In this document: in pieces, positions 36,757-46,660 of the stretch
Layout of the letters: every line of letters begins with the position of its first letter
Position numbering within the stretch: the stretch's first letter is position 1
Assembly (NCBI RefSeq): GCF_019670005.1
Contig: NZ_AP019783.1
Span: forward strand, 3,994,150 to 4,058,149
Direction of reading: 5' to 3'
DNA: 64,000 bases
From: Methylomagnum ishizawai
Lineage (GTDB): Bacteria; Pseudomonadota; Gammaproteobacteria; Methylococcales; Methylococcaceae
The notes under the pieces: generated by a model
What the model saw: the letters and a program-made list of their open reading frames with translations, nothing else
Databases searched by the model: none
What the model was told of the DNA's origin: nothing
Translations under genes and position numbers: made by a program

Positions 36757-38622
36757 TTAAAACAAGCTTCCGTCCCGATAGCTTTCATTCAAAACATACC
36801 CCCCTTTCTGGCCAACCTTAACAATAAAACCAAATTTTTCCAGCTTATTGAAAAAATACCTAACCCTTCTATAAAAAGTATCAAATCCACGAATATCCTG
36901 GACGCCTGGATTCTGCTCGCGCCATAAAGCGGTAGCAACCATCTTGGCATTTACCGCCTTCGCTTTCGAAAAGAAAATATGCCGATAAATGATATTCAAT
37001 ATATCCCTTGGCACCTTATCCAAGCCCATCACCGCATCGCCAAACACTTTCGTCAGATCATCCCAATAATCAAGTCTTACCAACACTCTATCCGCCATAT
37101 AAATTGGATAAATGGCCGTACTCAATGGATGCTTGCTAATCAAACCATTTGACTCCAAGTCGATCAGAGCCTCGAAATGATTATTGCCCGGTGTCAACAA
37201 AACCGTATAATGGAGACGCTCATTTTCCCATTCGGACTTGATAAGATAGGCCAGCACCCGTTTTTGCTCTTCAGTAAGCTGTCGGCCATTGGTTCTGCGC
37301 TCGATGTAAGCATCGAACGCTTTAAAATGGGACTCCATGCGCTCATCAAGGAGTTGGCCCGCACGCAAAAAAAGGCAAACCTCCTCGGAATATAGGCGGT
37401 AGACCGGGAGATCGATGCGATTCTCCAGGCACAGGTTAACCAACGTCGCCATCCCAATCCCCTTACCCTCCCACTTGCGGTATATGCGCAACACATCCGC
37501 GAGCTTCGGATTCCGCGCTTTTGCCTCCGGGATAATGCGGCGCAGAGGGGTTTCGTGATCCGCCTGCTCGATAAGAAGATGGGGACGGAATTTTCCAGGA
37601 TTTTTAATGGCGATATGCCGACCCGGCTTGATTGAAATGATCGCTTGCTTATCCAAAGAATAATCTCGATGGGCCAGCGCGTTATTCACGGTTTCCCGCA
37701 AAATCTCCTCTGGATATTGCGGCGTACTCGTACCCCCTCGTTCGGCGGAAATTCCAACCTGTATGTTCCGCAAAACATAAGACAGGCTAGATTCCATCAA
37801 TGGCAATATATTCCCTATTAAATCCTGTTTGTCTTGAGCGATTTTTTCCGGTACATCCACATAGCCATGCACATGACAGCGAAAGCCCAAATGGTCGGCC
37901 GGATATTTTCCGCACACCAACATACCCAAGAGCGTGGCCTGCCCGTCCTTGATAAACTTCTTGCGCTCCAGAAAGGGCCGGGCGGTTTCCATGTCGGCCT
38001 TCATGGTTTCCACTTTGATGGGCCGATTCAAATGCTGGATATAATCATTCAGCGCATCCAAATCCAGATCATCAACAGCCGTATCCGGCCACGGCTGTAG
38101 CTCGCGGGCATATATAACCTCTTCCCGATACTCTTCTTGCTTATCAATCTCCGTTTCGGTAATCCTACGGTCCCCGGTCAAAAGCCGCTGATAGGCATGG
38201 TTTTGATAAAACACATATTTTCGATCTGCCGTTAACTCATCGACAAAGACCAACGCCACCCTACCCTCCAAGAACTCCCGGATTTGCATCGGCGGAAAAG
38301 CCTCCCGCAAATCCAACTTCACCCCGTTCCGGTCGGTAAACAAACCGGATAGCTCTTGCGTGAGCTTAGCTTCCGCCTCATCCCGATAACCACTAAATAC
38401 ATAGCGCCGCTCTTGACCTTGCCCCTGTTCCTTGATACCCATTATGATTATTCCGCCACGGGTATTGAGGAAGGCGTTCACCGACCTATGGAATTCCTTC
38501 CACTGCCCGCCTTCCGCAGGCATGGGTTTGATTTCAACCGTATCGGTTTCCTGTTCTTCAAACCTCCCTGCGCGGATCAAGCCCGCCAGCCTCGCCAAAA
38601 TCCTATCGATAACATCACTCAT
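36757..38622 (-). CDS. Schlafen/AlbA-type ATP-binding protein (RecG-like C-terminal domain)
   Basis: The 621-aa protein begins with an AlbA_2/Schlafen-like domain: VEIKPMP near 29-35 and AFLNTRGGIIIMGIKE at 50-65. A linker with a beta-rich region follows. At 305-345 there is an HATPase_c_4-type segment (LRETVNNALAHRDYS and HIAIKNPGKF) as in the RecG-like transcriptional regulators. The last 180 residues look like winged-helix DNA-binding repeats. Related proteins are regulators or act in phage defence. The gene is clearly richer in A+T than its neighbours, which suggests recent acquisition, and it sits between housekeeping genes parC and pyrC. Confidence 0.75.
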   Translation of the reverse strand: MSDVIDRILARLAGLIRAGRFEEQETDTVEIKPMPAEGGQWKEFHRSVNAFLNTRGGIIIMGIKEQGQGQERRYVFSGYRDEAEAKLTQELSGLFTDRNGVKLDLREAFPPMQIREFLEGRVALVFVDELTADRKYVFYQNHAYQRLLTGDRRITETEIDKQEEYREEVIYARELQPWPDTAVDDLDLDALNDYIQHLNRPIKVETMKADMETARPFLERKKFIKDGQATLLGMLVCGKYPADHLGFRCHVHGYVDVPEKIAQDKQDLIGNILPLMESSLSYVLRNIQVGISAERGGTSTPQYPEEILRETVNNALAHRDYSLDKQAIISIKPGRHIAIKNPGKFRPHLLIEQADHETPLRRIIPEAKARNPKLADVLRIYRKWEGKGIGMATLVNLCLENRIDLPVYRLYSEEVCLFLRAGQLLDERMESHFKAFDAYIERRTNGRQLTEEQKRVLAYLIKSEWENERLHYTVLLTPGNNHFEALIDLESNGLISKHPLSTAIYPIYMADRVLVRLDYWDDLTKVFGDAVMGLDKVPRDILNIIYRHIFFSKAKAVNAKMVATALWREQNPGVQDIRGFDTFYRRVRYFFNKLEKFGFIVKVGQKGGYVLNESYRDGSLF

Positions 38623-38803
38623 CTTTCGCCCTCTATCTCACGTCCAATCCATATCATGGACTTGGAAAGCCACGGTCGGCCCGCCGCGCCCATACGGCTC
38701 CGGTGGTTTTTCGATCTACGCGGCACCGCTGAACACGGCTCCAAACTTGGCATTCTATCCGTTCCTGTAAGATAAGCCCTCTTCAAAAAGCGCCGACATT
38801 ACC

Positions 38804-39838
38804 ATGCAAACCCTCACCCTCACCCACCCCGACGATTGGCATCTCCACCTGCGCGACGGCGCGGCGCTCGCAAGCGTCGTGGCCCACACGGCGGCGCAAT
38901 TCGCCCGCGCCATCGTCATGCCCAACCTGAAACCGCCGGTCGCCACCGTCGCCGACGCCCTGGCCTACCGCAGGCGCATCCTGGCCGCCCTGCCCGCGGG
39001 CAGCGGGTTCCAACCCCTGATGGCCTTGTACCTGACCGACGCCACCACCCCGGACGAAATCCGCCGCGCCGCCGAAGAACCCGCCGTGGTGGCGCTCAAG
39101 CTCTATCCGGCGGGCGCGACCACCAACTCCGACGCCGGGGTGAACCGCCTGGAAGCGCTCTATCCGGTGCTGGAAGCCATGGAACGGCACGACCTGCCCT
39201 TGCTTGTGCATGGCGAAACGACCGATCCAGACATCGACCTCTTCGACCGCGAGGCCGTGTTCATCGAGCGGCACCTCATACCGCTGGCGGCGCGGTTCCC
39301 CGGCCTGCGCATCGTGCTGGAACACGCCACCACCCGCGAGGGCGTGGAGTTCGTGCGCGACGCGGGGCCGCGCATCGCCGCGACCCTGACCGCCCATCAT
39401 CTGCTCTACAACCGCAACGCGCTGTTGGTGGGCGGCGTGCGCCCGCATTTCTATTGCCTGCCGGTCCTCAAGCGGGAAAGCCACCGGCTGGCCCTGTTGG
39501 CGGCGGCGACTTCCGGCAATCCCAAATTCTTCCTGGGCACCGACAGCGCCCCGCATCCACGCGGGGGCAAGGAATCGGCCTGTGGTTGCGCCGGTTGCTA
39601 CACCGCCCATGCCGCCTTGGAACTCTACGCCGAAGCCTTCGAGGCGGCGGGCGCCTTGGACAAGCTGGAAGCCTTCGCCAGCTTCCACGGGCCGGACTTC
39701 TACCGGCTGCCGCGCAACCAGGGGACGGTCACGCTGGAACGCCGGGCATGGCGGGCACCGGAAAGCTTCCCCTTCGGCGCGGAAACCCTGGTTCCACTGC
39801 GGGCGGGCGAGCCGCTGGCCTGGCGGCGGGCCGGATGA
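38804..39838 (+). CDS. pyrC: Dihydroorotase
   Basis: PyrC closes carbamoyl aspartate to dihydroorotate, the third step of pyrimidine synthesis. The 344-aa product is the short gammaproteobacterial class: [12 protein letters not shown] gives metal ligands H13 and H15, followed by the carbamylated lysine in [14 protein letters not shown] and the HGE, EHATT and GTDSAPH motifs. It ends 71 bases before the permease gene on the same strand, which has its own ribosome-binding site. Confidence 0.95.
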   Translation: MQTLTLTHPDDWHLHLRDGAALASVVAHTAAQFARAIVMPNLKPPVATVADALAYRRRILAALPAGSGFQPLMALYLTDATTPDEIRRAAEEPAVVALKLYPAGATTNSDAGVNRLEALYPVLEAMERHDLPLLVHGETTDPDIDLFDREAVFIERHLIPLAARFPGLRIVLEHATTREGVEFVRDAGPRIAATLTAHHLLYNRNALLVGGVRPHFYCLPVLKRESHRLALLAAATSGNPKFFLGTDSAPHPRGGKESACGCAGCYTAHAALELYAEAFEAAGALDKLEAFASFHGPDFYRLPRNQGTVTLERRAWRAPESFPFGAETLVPLRAGEPLAWRRAG

Positions 39839-39909
39839 GCGGCGGGTTTCCTGTACACTAGCCCCACGCCCCTGTCTCCAAACCCCCACACGACCTAGGA
39901 GGAACCCCC

Positions 39910-41457
39910 ATGATCTTCTGGCGCGTAAAGCCCCTGGACGCCATCCTCGCCACCGCCGAGAAAAAGGGCCTGCACCGATCCCTGGGCGCTTGGCAACTGA
40001 CCTTGCTGGGCGTCGGCGCGATCATCGGCACCGGCATTTTCGTCCTGACCGCCGAGGCCGCGCAGAAAGCCGGCCCCGGCATGATGCTGTCCTTCGTCAT
40101 CGCCGGCTTCGTCTGCGCGGTGGCGGCGCTGTGCTATGCCGAGCTATCGTCCATGGTGCCGGTCTCGGGCTCGGCCTATACCTATTCCTACGCGGTGCTG
40201 GGGGAATTGGTGGCCTGGGTGGTGGGCTGGGCCTTGATCCTGGAATACGCCGTGGCGGCCAGCGCGGTGGCGGTGGGTTGGTCGGGCTATTTCGTGGGGT
40301 TGCTGCACAACTCGCTGGGGATCGACCTCCCGATGGCCCTGGCCAACGGTCCCTATGCCGGCGGTATCGTCAACCTGCCCGCGATGGTGGTCAGCCTGTT
40401 CGTGACGGGGCTATTGGTCATCGGCACCAAGGAAAGCGCCACCTTCACCGGCGTCCTGGTGGCGGTGAAAATCGCCGCGCTCGCCGTTTTCATCGCCCTG
40501 GCCCTGCCGGTGTTGAACAGCGCCCATTTCCAGCCGTTCGCGCCTTTGGGCGGGTCGGGCGTGGTGGCGGCGGCGGCGTCGATCTTCTTCGCCTATGTCG
40601 GCTTCGACGCGGTCTCGACCGCCGCCGAGGAAACCCGGAACCCCCAGCGCAACGTGCCCATCGGGCTGATCGGCTCCCTGGGGATTTGCACGGTGTTCTA
40701 TCTCCTGGTGTCGGCGGGGGCCATCGGGGCCATCGGCGCCCAGCCGGTGGTCGATCCCGCGACCGGCGCGGGGCTGGCGCCGGGTTCGACGGAACTGGCG
40801 GCGCGTTGCCAAACCCTGGCCGGTGCCGGAACCCAACCCCTGGTTTGCTCGCGCGAGGCGCTGGCCCAGGTGTTGCGCCAGATCGGCTGGGGCGGCGTCG
40901 GCAACCTGATAGGGCTCGCCGCCTTCCTGGCCCTGCCCTCGGTGGTGTTGATGATGCTGTTCGGCCAGACCCGCATCTTCTTCGTGATGGCGCGGGACGG
41001 GCTGTTGCCGGAAGCCCTGAGCCGGGTCCACCCGCGTCTCAAGACCCCGCATATCGTGACGATGGTCACGGGGGCGGCCGTCACCCTGGCGGCGGCGTTC
41101 TTCCCGGTGGGCAAGCTGGCGGATGTGTCGAATTCCGGCACTTTGTTCGCCTTCATGGTGGTGGCCATCGCGGTGATGATCCTCAGGGTGAAGGACGCCG
41201 GGCGGTTCCGGCCCTTCAAGACGCCGGGGGTGTGGCTGGTGGGGCCGTTGGCGGTGCTGGGCTGCTTGGTGTTGTTCCTGTTCCTGCCGCTGGAGGCCAA
41301 GCTGGTGTTCCCGATCTGGGGGACGATTGGGCTGGTGTTCTATTTCCTGTATGGCTACCGCAAAAGCCATGTGGCGCGGGGGGTCGTCGATCCCACCGGC
41401 GGCGAGGATATCATCCAGGAAATCCGGCCCTTGGCGGAATGCTGCAAGGAGGATTGA
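39910..41457 (+). CDS. APC-family amino acid permease
   Basis: The 515-aa protein has about 12 hydrophobic segments and the APC signature GVGAIIGTGIFVLTAEAAQKAGPG near residues 36-59. Segments such as FAYVGFDAVSTAAEETRNPQRNVP (about 227-250) identify the cationic/branched amino-acid permease group. The start ATG 39910 has AGGAGG seven bases upstream. Substrate is unknown. Confidence 0.9.
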   Translation: MIFWRVKPLDAILATAEKKGLHRSLGAWQLTLLGVGAIIGTGIFVLTAEAAQKAGPGMMLSFVIAGFVCAVAALCYAELSSMVPVSGSAYTYSYAVLGELVAWVVGWALILEYAVAASAVAVGWSGYFVGLLHNSLGIDLPMALANGPYAGGIVNLPAMVVSLFVTGLLVIGTKESATFTGVLVAVKIAALAVFIALALPVLNSAHFQPFAPLGGSGVVAAAASIFFAYVGFDAVSTAAEETRNPQRNVPIGLIGSLGICTVFYLLVSAGAIGAIGAQPVVDPATGAGLAPGSTELAARCQTLAGAGTQPLVCSREALAQVLRQIGWGGVGNLIGLAAFLALPSVVLMMLFGQTRIFFVMARDGLLPEALSRVHPRLKTPHIVTMVTGAAVTLAAAFFPVGKLADVSNSGTLFAFMVVAIAVMILRVKDAGRFRPFKTPGVWLVGPLAVLGCLVLFLFLPLEAKLVFPIWGTIGLVFYFLYGYRKSHVARGVVDPTGGEDIIQEIRPLAECCKED

Positions 41458-41468
41458 GCGGTCGTGGC

Positions 41469-41495
41469 TGGCCGGTTCCCACGGGGAGCCGGCCA
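41469..41495. terminator. Hairpin between permease and the conserved unknown gene
   Basis: TGGCCGGTTCCC (41469-41480) pairs with GGGAGCCGGCCA (41484-41495) with one G-T wobble and a three-base loop. Convergent stop codons flank it, so it probably ends transcripts from both sides. Confidence 0.6.
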
Positions 41496-41505
41496 AATGA
41501 TCGCT

Positions 41506-42141
41506 CTAATTGAAGCGGGCACCGGCCAGGGACTGGACCGGTTCTATCCCCAGGTTCCGCAGCTTCGCCGCCATGCGGGGGCTGCCGGTCTTCAACCACA
41601 GTTCGTACAGGCGCAGGGTATCGCTACCGGGCTTGAGGTGGCTGCGCTCGCCGACCTCGGCCAGCACATCCACGAACACCTGGAACCGCCGCGACAATTC
41701 GTCGAACACGGCACCAAACGCCCGCCCCCGCGCCGTGCCCCGGTCCAGTCCGCACAACACCCCGTAGGCCGCGCCGCCCATGGCGATGTAGTAATCGACA
41801 TCCACCACCTTGCGGTTGAGGCTGGCCGCAAACAAACCGGAAATCAGCAGCGCGACATCACCCAGGCGGCGCAGCTTGTGGCGGCGTTCCTCGGGGTTCG
41901 GGGTTTCGGCCGCCTCGGCGTAGAGCTGGGCCAGGGGCTGCAACACCACGCCGTCCCCGGTGCGCTGGAACAGCTTCTCGGCGCGGGTGAAATACGCCAA
42001 CAGGTTCACCACGTAGTAAACGGTATCCTCCCCGGCCCGGACCCGCTGGTTCGCCAGGGCCGCGTGGATGGAATCCTTGAAATACTCCGTCAGGTTCATG
42101 CCGGTGATCAGGGGTTCATCGAATACGCCTTCCGCGTGCAT
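41506..42141 (-). CDS. Conserved protein of unknown function
   Basis: The 211-aa product is mostly alpha-helical, with no membrane segment or signal. Conserved-looking features are the helices around NLTEYFKDSIHAALANQ and YYIAMGGAAYGVLCGL, and a C-terminal LRNLGIEPV. I recognise no domain. It follows hemE by 91 bases on the same strand. A later in-frame start at residue 15 (M of MNLTEYF) is an alternative. Confidence 0.6.
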   Translation of the reverse strand: MHAEGVFDEPLITGMNLTEYFKDSIHAALANQRVRAGEDTVYYVVNLLAYFTRAEKLFQRTGDGVVLQPLAQLYAEAAETPNPEERRHKLRRLGDVALLISGLFAASLNRKVVDVDYYIAMGGAAYGVLCGLDRGTARGRAFGAVFDELSRRFQVFVDVLAEVGERSHLKPGSDTLRLYELWLKTGSPRMAAKLRNLGIEPVQSLAGARFN

Positions 42142-42232
42142 AGCCTACCTCCGCAAATCAAGACTCGACGGCGCGGCCTGACGCCGCGCCCCGCGATCTT
42201 TCCAAGCAAATTATCGGCCATGCCCGTCCGCG

Positions 42233-43297
42233 CTAGCGATGCACAGCCGGGCTGAACTCGTGTACCGCCTCGACCATCGCGCCCACCTGCTCGGGATCGA
42301 CATCCGGCCACACCCCATGCCCCAGGTTGAAGACGTGGCCGCTGCCGGGACCGTAGCCTTCGAGGATGCGTTTCACCTCGGCGCGGATGGACTGTTTCGG
42401 TGCATACAAGGCTTGCGGGTCGAGATTGCCCTGCAACGCCACCCGGTCGCCCACCCGGCGGCGGGCCTCGCCGATATCGGTGGTCCAATCGATCCCCAGC
42501 GCGTCGTAGCCCGCGCCAGCCATCGCCTCCAACCACTGCCCGCCACCCTTGGTGAACAAGATGGCCGGAACCTTCCGTTCCAGCCGATCCAGGCCGATCC
42601 GTTCCAGCGCCTGTTGGGCATAGGCCAACGAGAACTCCCGGTACTGCGCCGCCGACAACACCCCGCCCCAGGTATCGAACACCATGATGGCATCGACCCC
42701 GGCGGCGATCTGCGCGGCCAGATACAGGCCCACGGCCTCGGCAAGCTTGCCCAGGAGTTCGTGCACGACCTGGGGTTCCTGATACATCAAGCCTTTGACC
42801 TTGCGGAACTCGCGGCTGCCGCCGCCTTCGACCATATACGTCGCCAAGGTCCAGGGACTGCCGGAAAAACCGATCAAGGGCACCCGCCCATCCAATTCGC
42901 GCCGGATCAGGCGCACGGCGTCGGTCACATAGCGCAAGCGGTCTTCCGGATCGGGCACCGGCAAGGCCCGCACCTCCGCCGCCGAGCGCACGGGCCGGGC
43001 GAAGCGCGGCCCCTCGCCTTCCGCGAAGCTCAACCCGAGGCCCATCGCGTCGGGGATGGTGAGGATGTCCGAGAACAAGATCGCGGCGTCCAGGCGGAAA
43101 CGCGCCAAGGGCTGCAAGGTCACTTCGCAGGCCAGTTCCGGCTGGGTGCAAAGGTTCATGAAACTGCCCGCCTGTTCGCGGACCCGGCGGTATTCGGGAA
43201 GATAGCGCCCGGCCTGGCGCATCATCCACACGGGGGTGCGTTCGACGGGCTGGCGGAGCAAGGCGCGGATGAAGCAATCGTTGTGCAAGCGGCTCAT
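42233..43297 (-). CDS. hemE: Uroporphyrinogen decarboxylase
   Basis: HemE decarboxylates uroporphyrinogen III to coproporphyrinogen III in heme synthesis. The 354-aa product is of normal length. It has the family signatures [16 protein letters not shown] (residues 21-36), [14 protein letters not shown] (74-87), [21 protein letters not shown] (141-161) and a C-terminal GNLDP. It follows damX by 69 bases. Confidence 0.96.
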   Translation of the reverse strand: MSRLHNDCFIRALLRQPVERTPVWMMRQAGRYLPEYRRVREQAGSFMNLCTQPELACEVTLQPLARFRLDAAILFSDILTIPDAMGLGLSFAEGEGPRFARPVRSAAEVRALPVPDPEDRLRYVTDAVRLIRRELDGRVPLIGFSGSPWTLATYMVEGGGSREFRKVKGLMYQEPQVVHELLGKLAEAVGLYLAAQIAAGVDAIMVFDTWGGVLSAAQYREFSLAYAQQALERIGLDRLERKVPAILFTKGGGQWLEAMAGAGYDALGIDWTTDIGEARRRVGDRVALQGNLDPQALYAPKQSIRAEVKRILEGYGPGSGHVFNLGHGVWPDVDPEQVGAMVEAVHEFSPAVHR

Positions 43298-43366
43298 GGG
43301 GCGGTCTTTCCTATGATAGGGCGGCGGGAAGCCTCGGGGCCGCCGCCGAAAATGACAAGGCGGATA

Positions 43367-44935
43367 TTACGGCTGCTGGGCCTTGTGGGGAACCCGCCAG
43401 CGCTGGGCCGGGGCGTTGGTGCCGGAGCCCGGCGGGCGCAGCAGATCGGCCTGGATCGATTTGAATTGCCGGGGAATGGCCTGGGTCAAGGGCGGCGGCA
43501 GGCCCGCAGCCCCTTCCCTGGCGGCGGCCAGGTTCGGATAAACGCCATGGAACAGCAGGTACAAATCGCCCCGGCCCTTGCGCGAGCGCAGCACGGATAA
43601 GCCGCTGTCCGGCGGGAACCGGCCCACGGTCCCGGCCAGGGCGTTGGCCTGGGACATGGCGAGGATTTGCAAGGTATAGGCGTCCGGGTTCTGCGCCATG
43701 ATCCAATCCACGCCATGCGCTCCTTCCAGGCCGACGGTGGCGGCTTGGAGCCGCGCTTGCTGTTCGGGCGACAGGGGTTCCGGCGGCTGGGCCGCGCCTG
43801 GGGACTCCGGGGGCTTGCCCGTCGGCTCGGACGGGGCGGCGACGGGAGGGGCCTGGGAGGCGGCCGGCTCCGGCTGGACCTGGGATTCGGGTGCCGGGGC
43901 TTGGGCCGGTTCCGGCCTGGACGGCGGGCCTTGGGGTTCCGCGGGCGGCGTACCCGTCCCGGCTTGTTGCTGCGGCGGAATTTCGGGAGCGGCGGCCTGG
44001 GCCGGGGATTCGCCCGGATGCGCGGGATCGCCACCCTCGACCGCCACGGGCGCGGACGGTTCGTGCAACACCGTGCCCGGCACCACCGAATCGGCGTCGG
44101 CCTTGGGCGAAGGGAAGGCCGACGGCTCGGGAAGCTGGGGCCTCGGTTTCCACAACCATAGGATCACGCCCGCCAGCAGCGTAGCGGCCAATCCCGGTAC
44201 CAGCCAACGCATAGGCCGGCCCCAAGGCCGGGATGGCGCGGCTTCCACCGGCTGTTCCAGCAGGCGCAGGGCCGCGCCGGGCGCGCCCTGGGCGCGGGCG
44301 TGCCAAGCGCCGGCCTGGGCTTCGGCGGTGGTTTGTTGTGGCGGCAGTCCTGGCTTGGCGGCGATCAACCGGCGCAGGTAGGCGGAAAATTCGGCGGGAC
44401 TCAGCGAGGGGATTTCCAGCGGCTGGGCATCGCGCAGGGCCAGGGCGTCGGTGGTGGCTTTGCGCCGCAAACCGTGGCTGGGCAAGGCCAGCACGATATG
44501 CAGGCTATGATGCTCGCGGGCGAATTCCCAAAGACCGCTCAGCAAGCCCGGCAGCAGGCGGTGAGCGTTATCGAGCAACAACACCAGCAAGCGCCGCTCC
44601 TTGCCATAACGCGCCAGCACCTCCGCGCAGGTCCATTCCCCGGCGCTGGCGAGGTTCAAATCCCGCAACGCCACCCGCCGCAATTCCTCGATGATGGATT
44701 CATAGGTGGTGCCCGCCGTGGCGGCCAGATAGCACACGCTGGCATAGGCGCGGGCGCTGGACTCCAAACGCCGCAGGAACACCGTCTTGCCCATGCCCTC
44801 GGGGCCGGACAAGACGATGGGCTGGGAAAGGTTGACCGCCAGATGCAGCAGCAGGTCGAACTTGCGCTCCCGCGCCTCGGAAAGCAGGGAGCCGTCCAGC
44901 GGACCGTCGGCCTGGGCCTCCTCAAGCGCGGCCAT
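43367..44935 (-). CDS. damX: DamX-like ATPase with SPOR domain
   Basis: The 522-aa protein has an AAA-type ATPase at residues 20-230 with Walker [10 protein letters not shown] (43-51) and Walker [11 protein letters not shown]. One membrane helix lies near residues 243-262, with a long Pro/Ala-rich linker (270-400) and a C-terminal SPOR domain (about 425-510) that binds denuded peptidoglycan at the division site. The order aroK-aroB-damX-hemE is the usual one. It starts 14 bases inside the aroB end. The larger ATPase part separates it from enteric DamX. Confidence 0.82.
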   Translation of the reverse strand: MAALEEAQADGPLDGSLLSEARERKFDLLLHLAVNLSQPIVLSGPEGMGKTVFLRRLESSARAYASVCYLAATAGTTYESIIEELRRVALRDLNLASAGEWTCAEVLARYGKERRLLVLLLDNAHRLLPGLLSGLWEFAREHHSLHIVLALPSHGLRRKATTDALALRDAQPLEIPSLSPAEFSAYLRRLIAAKPGLPPQQTTAEAQAGAWHARAQGAPGAALRLLEQPVEAAPSRPWGRPMRWLVPGLAATLLAGVILWLWKPRPQLPEPSAFPSPKADADSVVPGTVLHEPSAPVAVEGGDPAHPGESPAQAAAPEIPPQQQAGTGTPPAEPQGPPSRPEPAQAPAPESQVQPEPAASQAPPVAAPSEPTGKPPESPGAAQPPEPLSPEQQARLQAATVGLEGAHGVDWIMAQNPDAYTLQILAMSQANALAGTVGRFPPDSGLSVLRSRKGRGDLYLLFHGVYPNLAAAREGAAGLPPPLTQAIPRQFKSIQADLLRPPGSGTNAPAQRWRVPHKAQQP

Positions 44936-46004
44936 ACTCGTCCAAAGTGGACCGCAACGGGGCCAGATCGACCGGCATCGGCAAATGCGCCTTGCCGATA
45001 CATTCGAGCAGGATCAAACGCAAGCGGCCTTCGAGGTTCTTCTTGTCCACCGCCATGTGTTCGAGGAAGGCGTCGGCCCCGAGTCCGGCGGGCGGGCGCA
45101 CCGGCAGCCGCGCCCGCGCCAGCAGGGCCACGATGCGTTCCACGTCCCGTTCCGCGAGCCAGCCCAAGCGCCGTGACAAATCCGCCGCCTGGCACATGCC
45201 TATCGCCACCGCCTCGCCGTGCAGGATGCCGCCGTAGCCCAGGCCGGTTTCGATGGCGTGGCCGAAGGTATGGCCCAGGTTCAAGGTGGCCCGCTCGCCG
45301 GTTTCGCGCTCGTCCGCCGCCACCACCTCCGCCTTGTTGTGGCAGGAGCGCTCGATAGCGTAGCCCAGGGCTTCCGGATCGCGCCGTAGCAGGGCTTCCA
45401 TGTGCTCCTCAAGCCACCGGAAAAACGGCTCGTCGCGGATCAAGCCATATTTCACGACCTCGGCCAGCCCGGCGCTCAATTCGCGGTCGGCCAGGGTATC
45501 GAGGGTCGAGAGGTCGGCGATCACGCATTTGGGCTGGTGGAACGCCCCGATCATGTTCTTGCCACGGGGATGGTTGACGGCGGTCTTGCCGCCCACCGAG
45601 GAATCCACCTGGGCCAGCAAGGTGGTGGGAATCTGCACGAAGGGCACGCCGCGCTGGTAGCACGCCGCCGCGAAACCGGTCAGGTCGCCGACCACGCCGC
45701 CGCCCAGGGCGATGAGATGGGCGTTGCGGTTGAATTTGTGTTCGAGCAGGGCGTCGAACACCGCCAGGGCCGATTCCATGGTTTTGTAAGACTCGCCATC
45801 GGGTAGGGTCACGGTGGCGACCTGCTTGCCTTCGAGCTGGTCCAGCACCCGCTCCAGGTACAAGGGCGCGACGGTGGTGTTGGTCACGACCAGGATTTGC
45901 TTGGAATCGAGATAGGACGGCAGGAGTCCGCCCCGGTTCAGCAAATCGGGGCCGATATGGATGGGGTAGCTGCGCTCTCCCAGCGAGACGGTGAGGGTCC
46001 TCAT
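44922..46004 (-). CDS. aroB: 3-dehydroquinate synthase
   Basis: AroB closes DAHP to 3-dehydroquinate, the second shikimate step, using NAD and a divalent metal. The 360-aa product carries [11 protein letters not shown] (67-77), [24 protein letters not shown] (95-118) for NAD binding, and [11 protein letters not shown] (243-253) for metal binding. The ATG overlaps the aroK stop by four bases. Confidence 0.96.
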   Translation of the reverse strand: MRTLTVSLGERSYPIHIGPDLLNRGGLLPSYLDSKQILVVTNTTVAPLYLERVLDQLEGKQVATVTLPDGESYKTMESALAVFDALLEHKFNRNAHLIALGGGVVGDLTGFAAACYQRGVPFVQIPTTLLAQVDSSVGGKTAVNHPRGKNMIGAFHQPKCVIADLSTLDTLADRELSAGLAEVVKYGLIRDEPFFRWLEEHMEALLRRDPEALGYAIERSCHNKAEVVAADERETGERATLNLGHTFGHAIETGLGYGGILHGEAVAIGMCQAADLSRRLGWLAERDVERIVALLARARLPVRPPAGLGADAFLEHMAVDKKNLEGRLRLILLECIGKAHLPMPVDLAPLRSTLDEYGRA

Positions 46005-46540
46005 GGTTTGCTTGGCCTGGAATGGGTTCGGTGGTAGACCCTGAGGATTTGCCGGACGGCGCTACGGCTGGAGCTTTGCCCCGTATCGACGACGAAATCG
46101 GCCAGGGAACGGTAGATCGGTTCGCGGATTTGGAAGAGGTCCAATAGTTTTTGGCGCGGGTTTTCGGTGTTGAGCAAGGGACGGTTGGCGTCCTTGTGGG
46201 TGCGCTCCAGTTGCTTCTCCACCGGGCAATGCAGGTAGACCACGAAACCATGGCGGCGGATCCGCTCCTGGTTCTCCGGCAACAGGATGGAACCGCCCCC
46301 GGTCGCCATGACGATCCCGTCCATTTGGGTCAGTTCGGCCAGCACCTCGGCCTCGCGCCTGCGGAAGCCGGCCTCGCCCTCGTATTCGAAGATCATGGGG
46401 ATGGTGACGCCGGTGCGCTGCTCGATCTGCTTGTCGCTATCGACGAAACCCACGCCCAGGCTTTTCGAGAGCAAGCGTCCTATGGTGGTCTTCCCCGCCC
46501 CCATCGGGCCGATCAAATAGATATTCTTGGACTGTTTCAT
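46001..46540 (-). CDS. aroK: Shikimate kinase
   Basis: The 179-aa kinase phosphorylates shikimate. It has Walker A GPMGAGKT at residues 11-18, the shikimate-binding DSDKQIE segment (34-40), MATGGGSIL near 79, and the lid arginine in [11 protein letters not shown]. The ATG at 46540 gives the exact family N-terminus. The frame above it continues through the terminator and is not coding. Confidence 0.96.
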   Translation of the reverse strand: MKQSKNIYLIGPMGAGKTTIGRLLSKSLGVGFVDSDKQIEQRTGVTIPMIFEYEGEAGFRRREAEVLAELTQMDGIVMATGGGSILLPENQERIRRHGFVVYLHCPVEKQLERTHKDANRPLLNTENPRQKLLDLFQIREPIYRSLADFVVDTGQSSSRSAVRQILRVYHRTHSRPSKP

Positions 46541-46609
46541 ACCCGGCAGGGCCGGTCGGGCCGACAAAAGCCGCATCATACCATGGCCCAAGGCGCGACC
46601 CCGGAAGAA

Positions 46610-46634
46610 AAAAGGCACCCGCCGGGTGCCTTTT
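46610..46634 (-). terminator. Intrinsic terminator of the pil operon
   Basis: AAAAGGCACCC (46610-46620), a GCC loop and GGGTGCCTTTT (46624-46634) form a perfect 11-bp hairpin. Read on the minus strand it is followed by a run of T, so it ends pilMNOPQ transcription and separates it from aroK; the plus-strand side also ends in T. Confidence 0.88.
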
Positions 46635-46660
46635 CACGCCCCTGGCGGCGGCTTTCCGCG

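Noticed and set aside
38783-39889. 368-codon minus-strand frame opposite pyrC
   Set aside because: Shadow; pyrC on the plus strand has all catalytic motifs.
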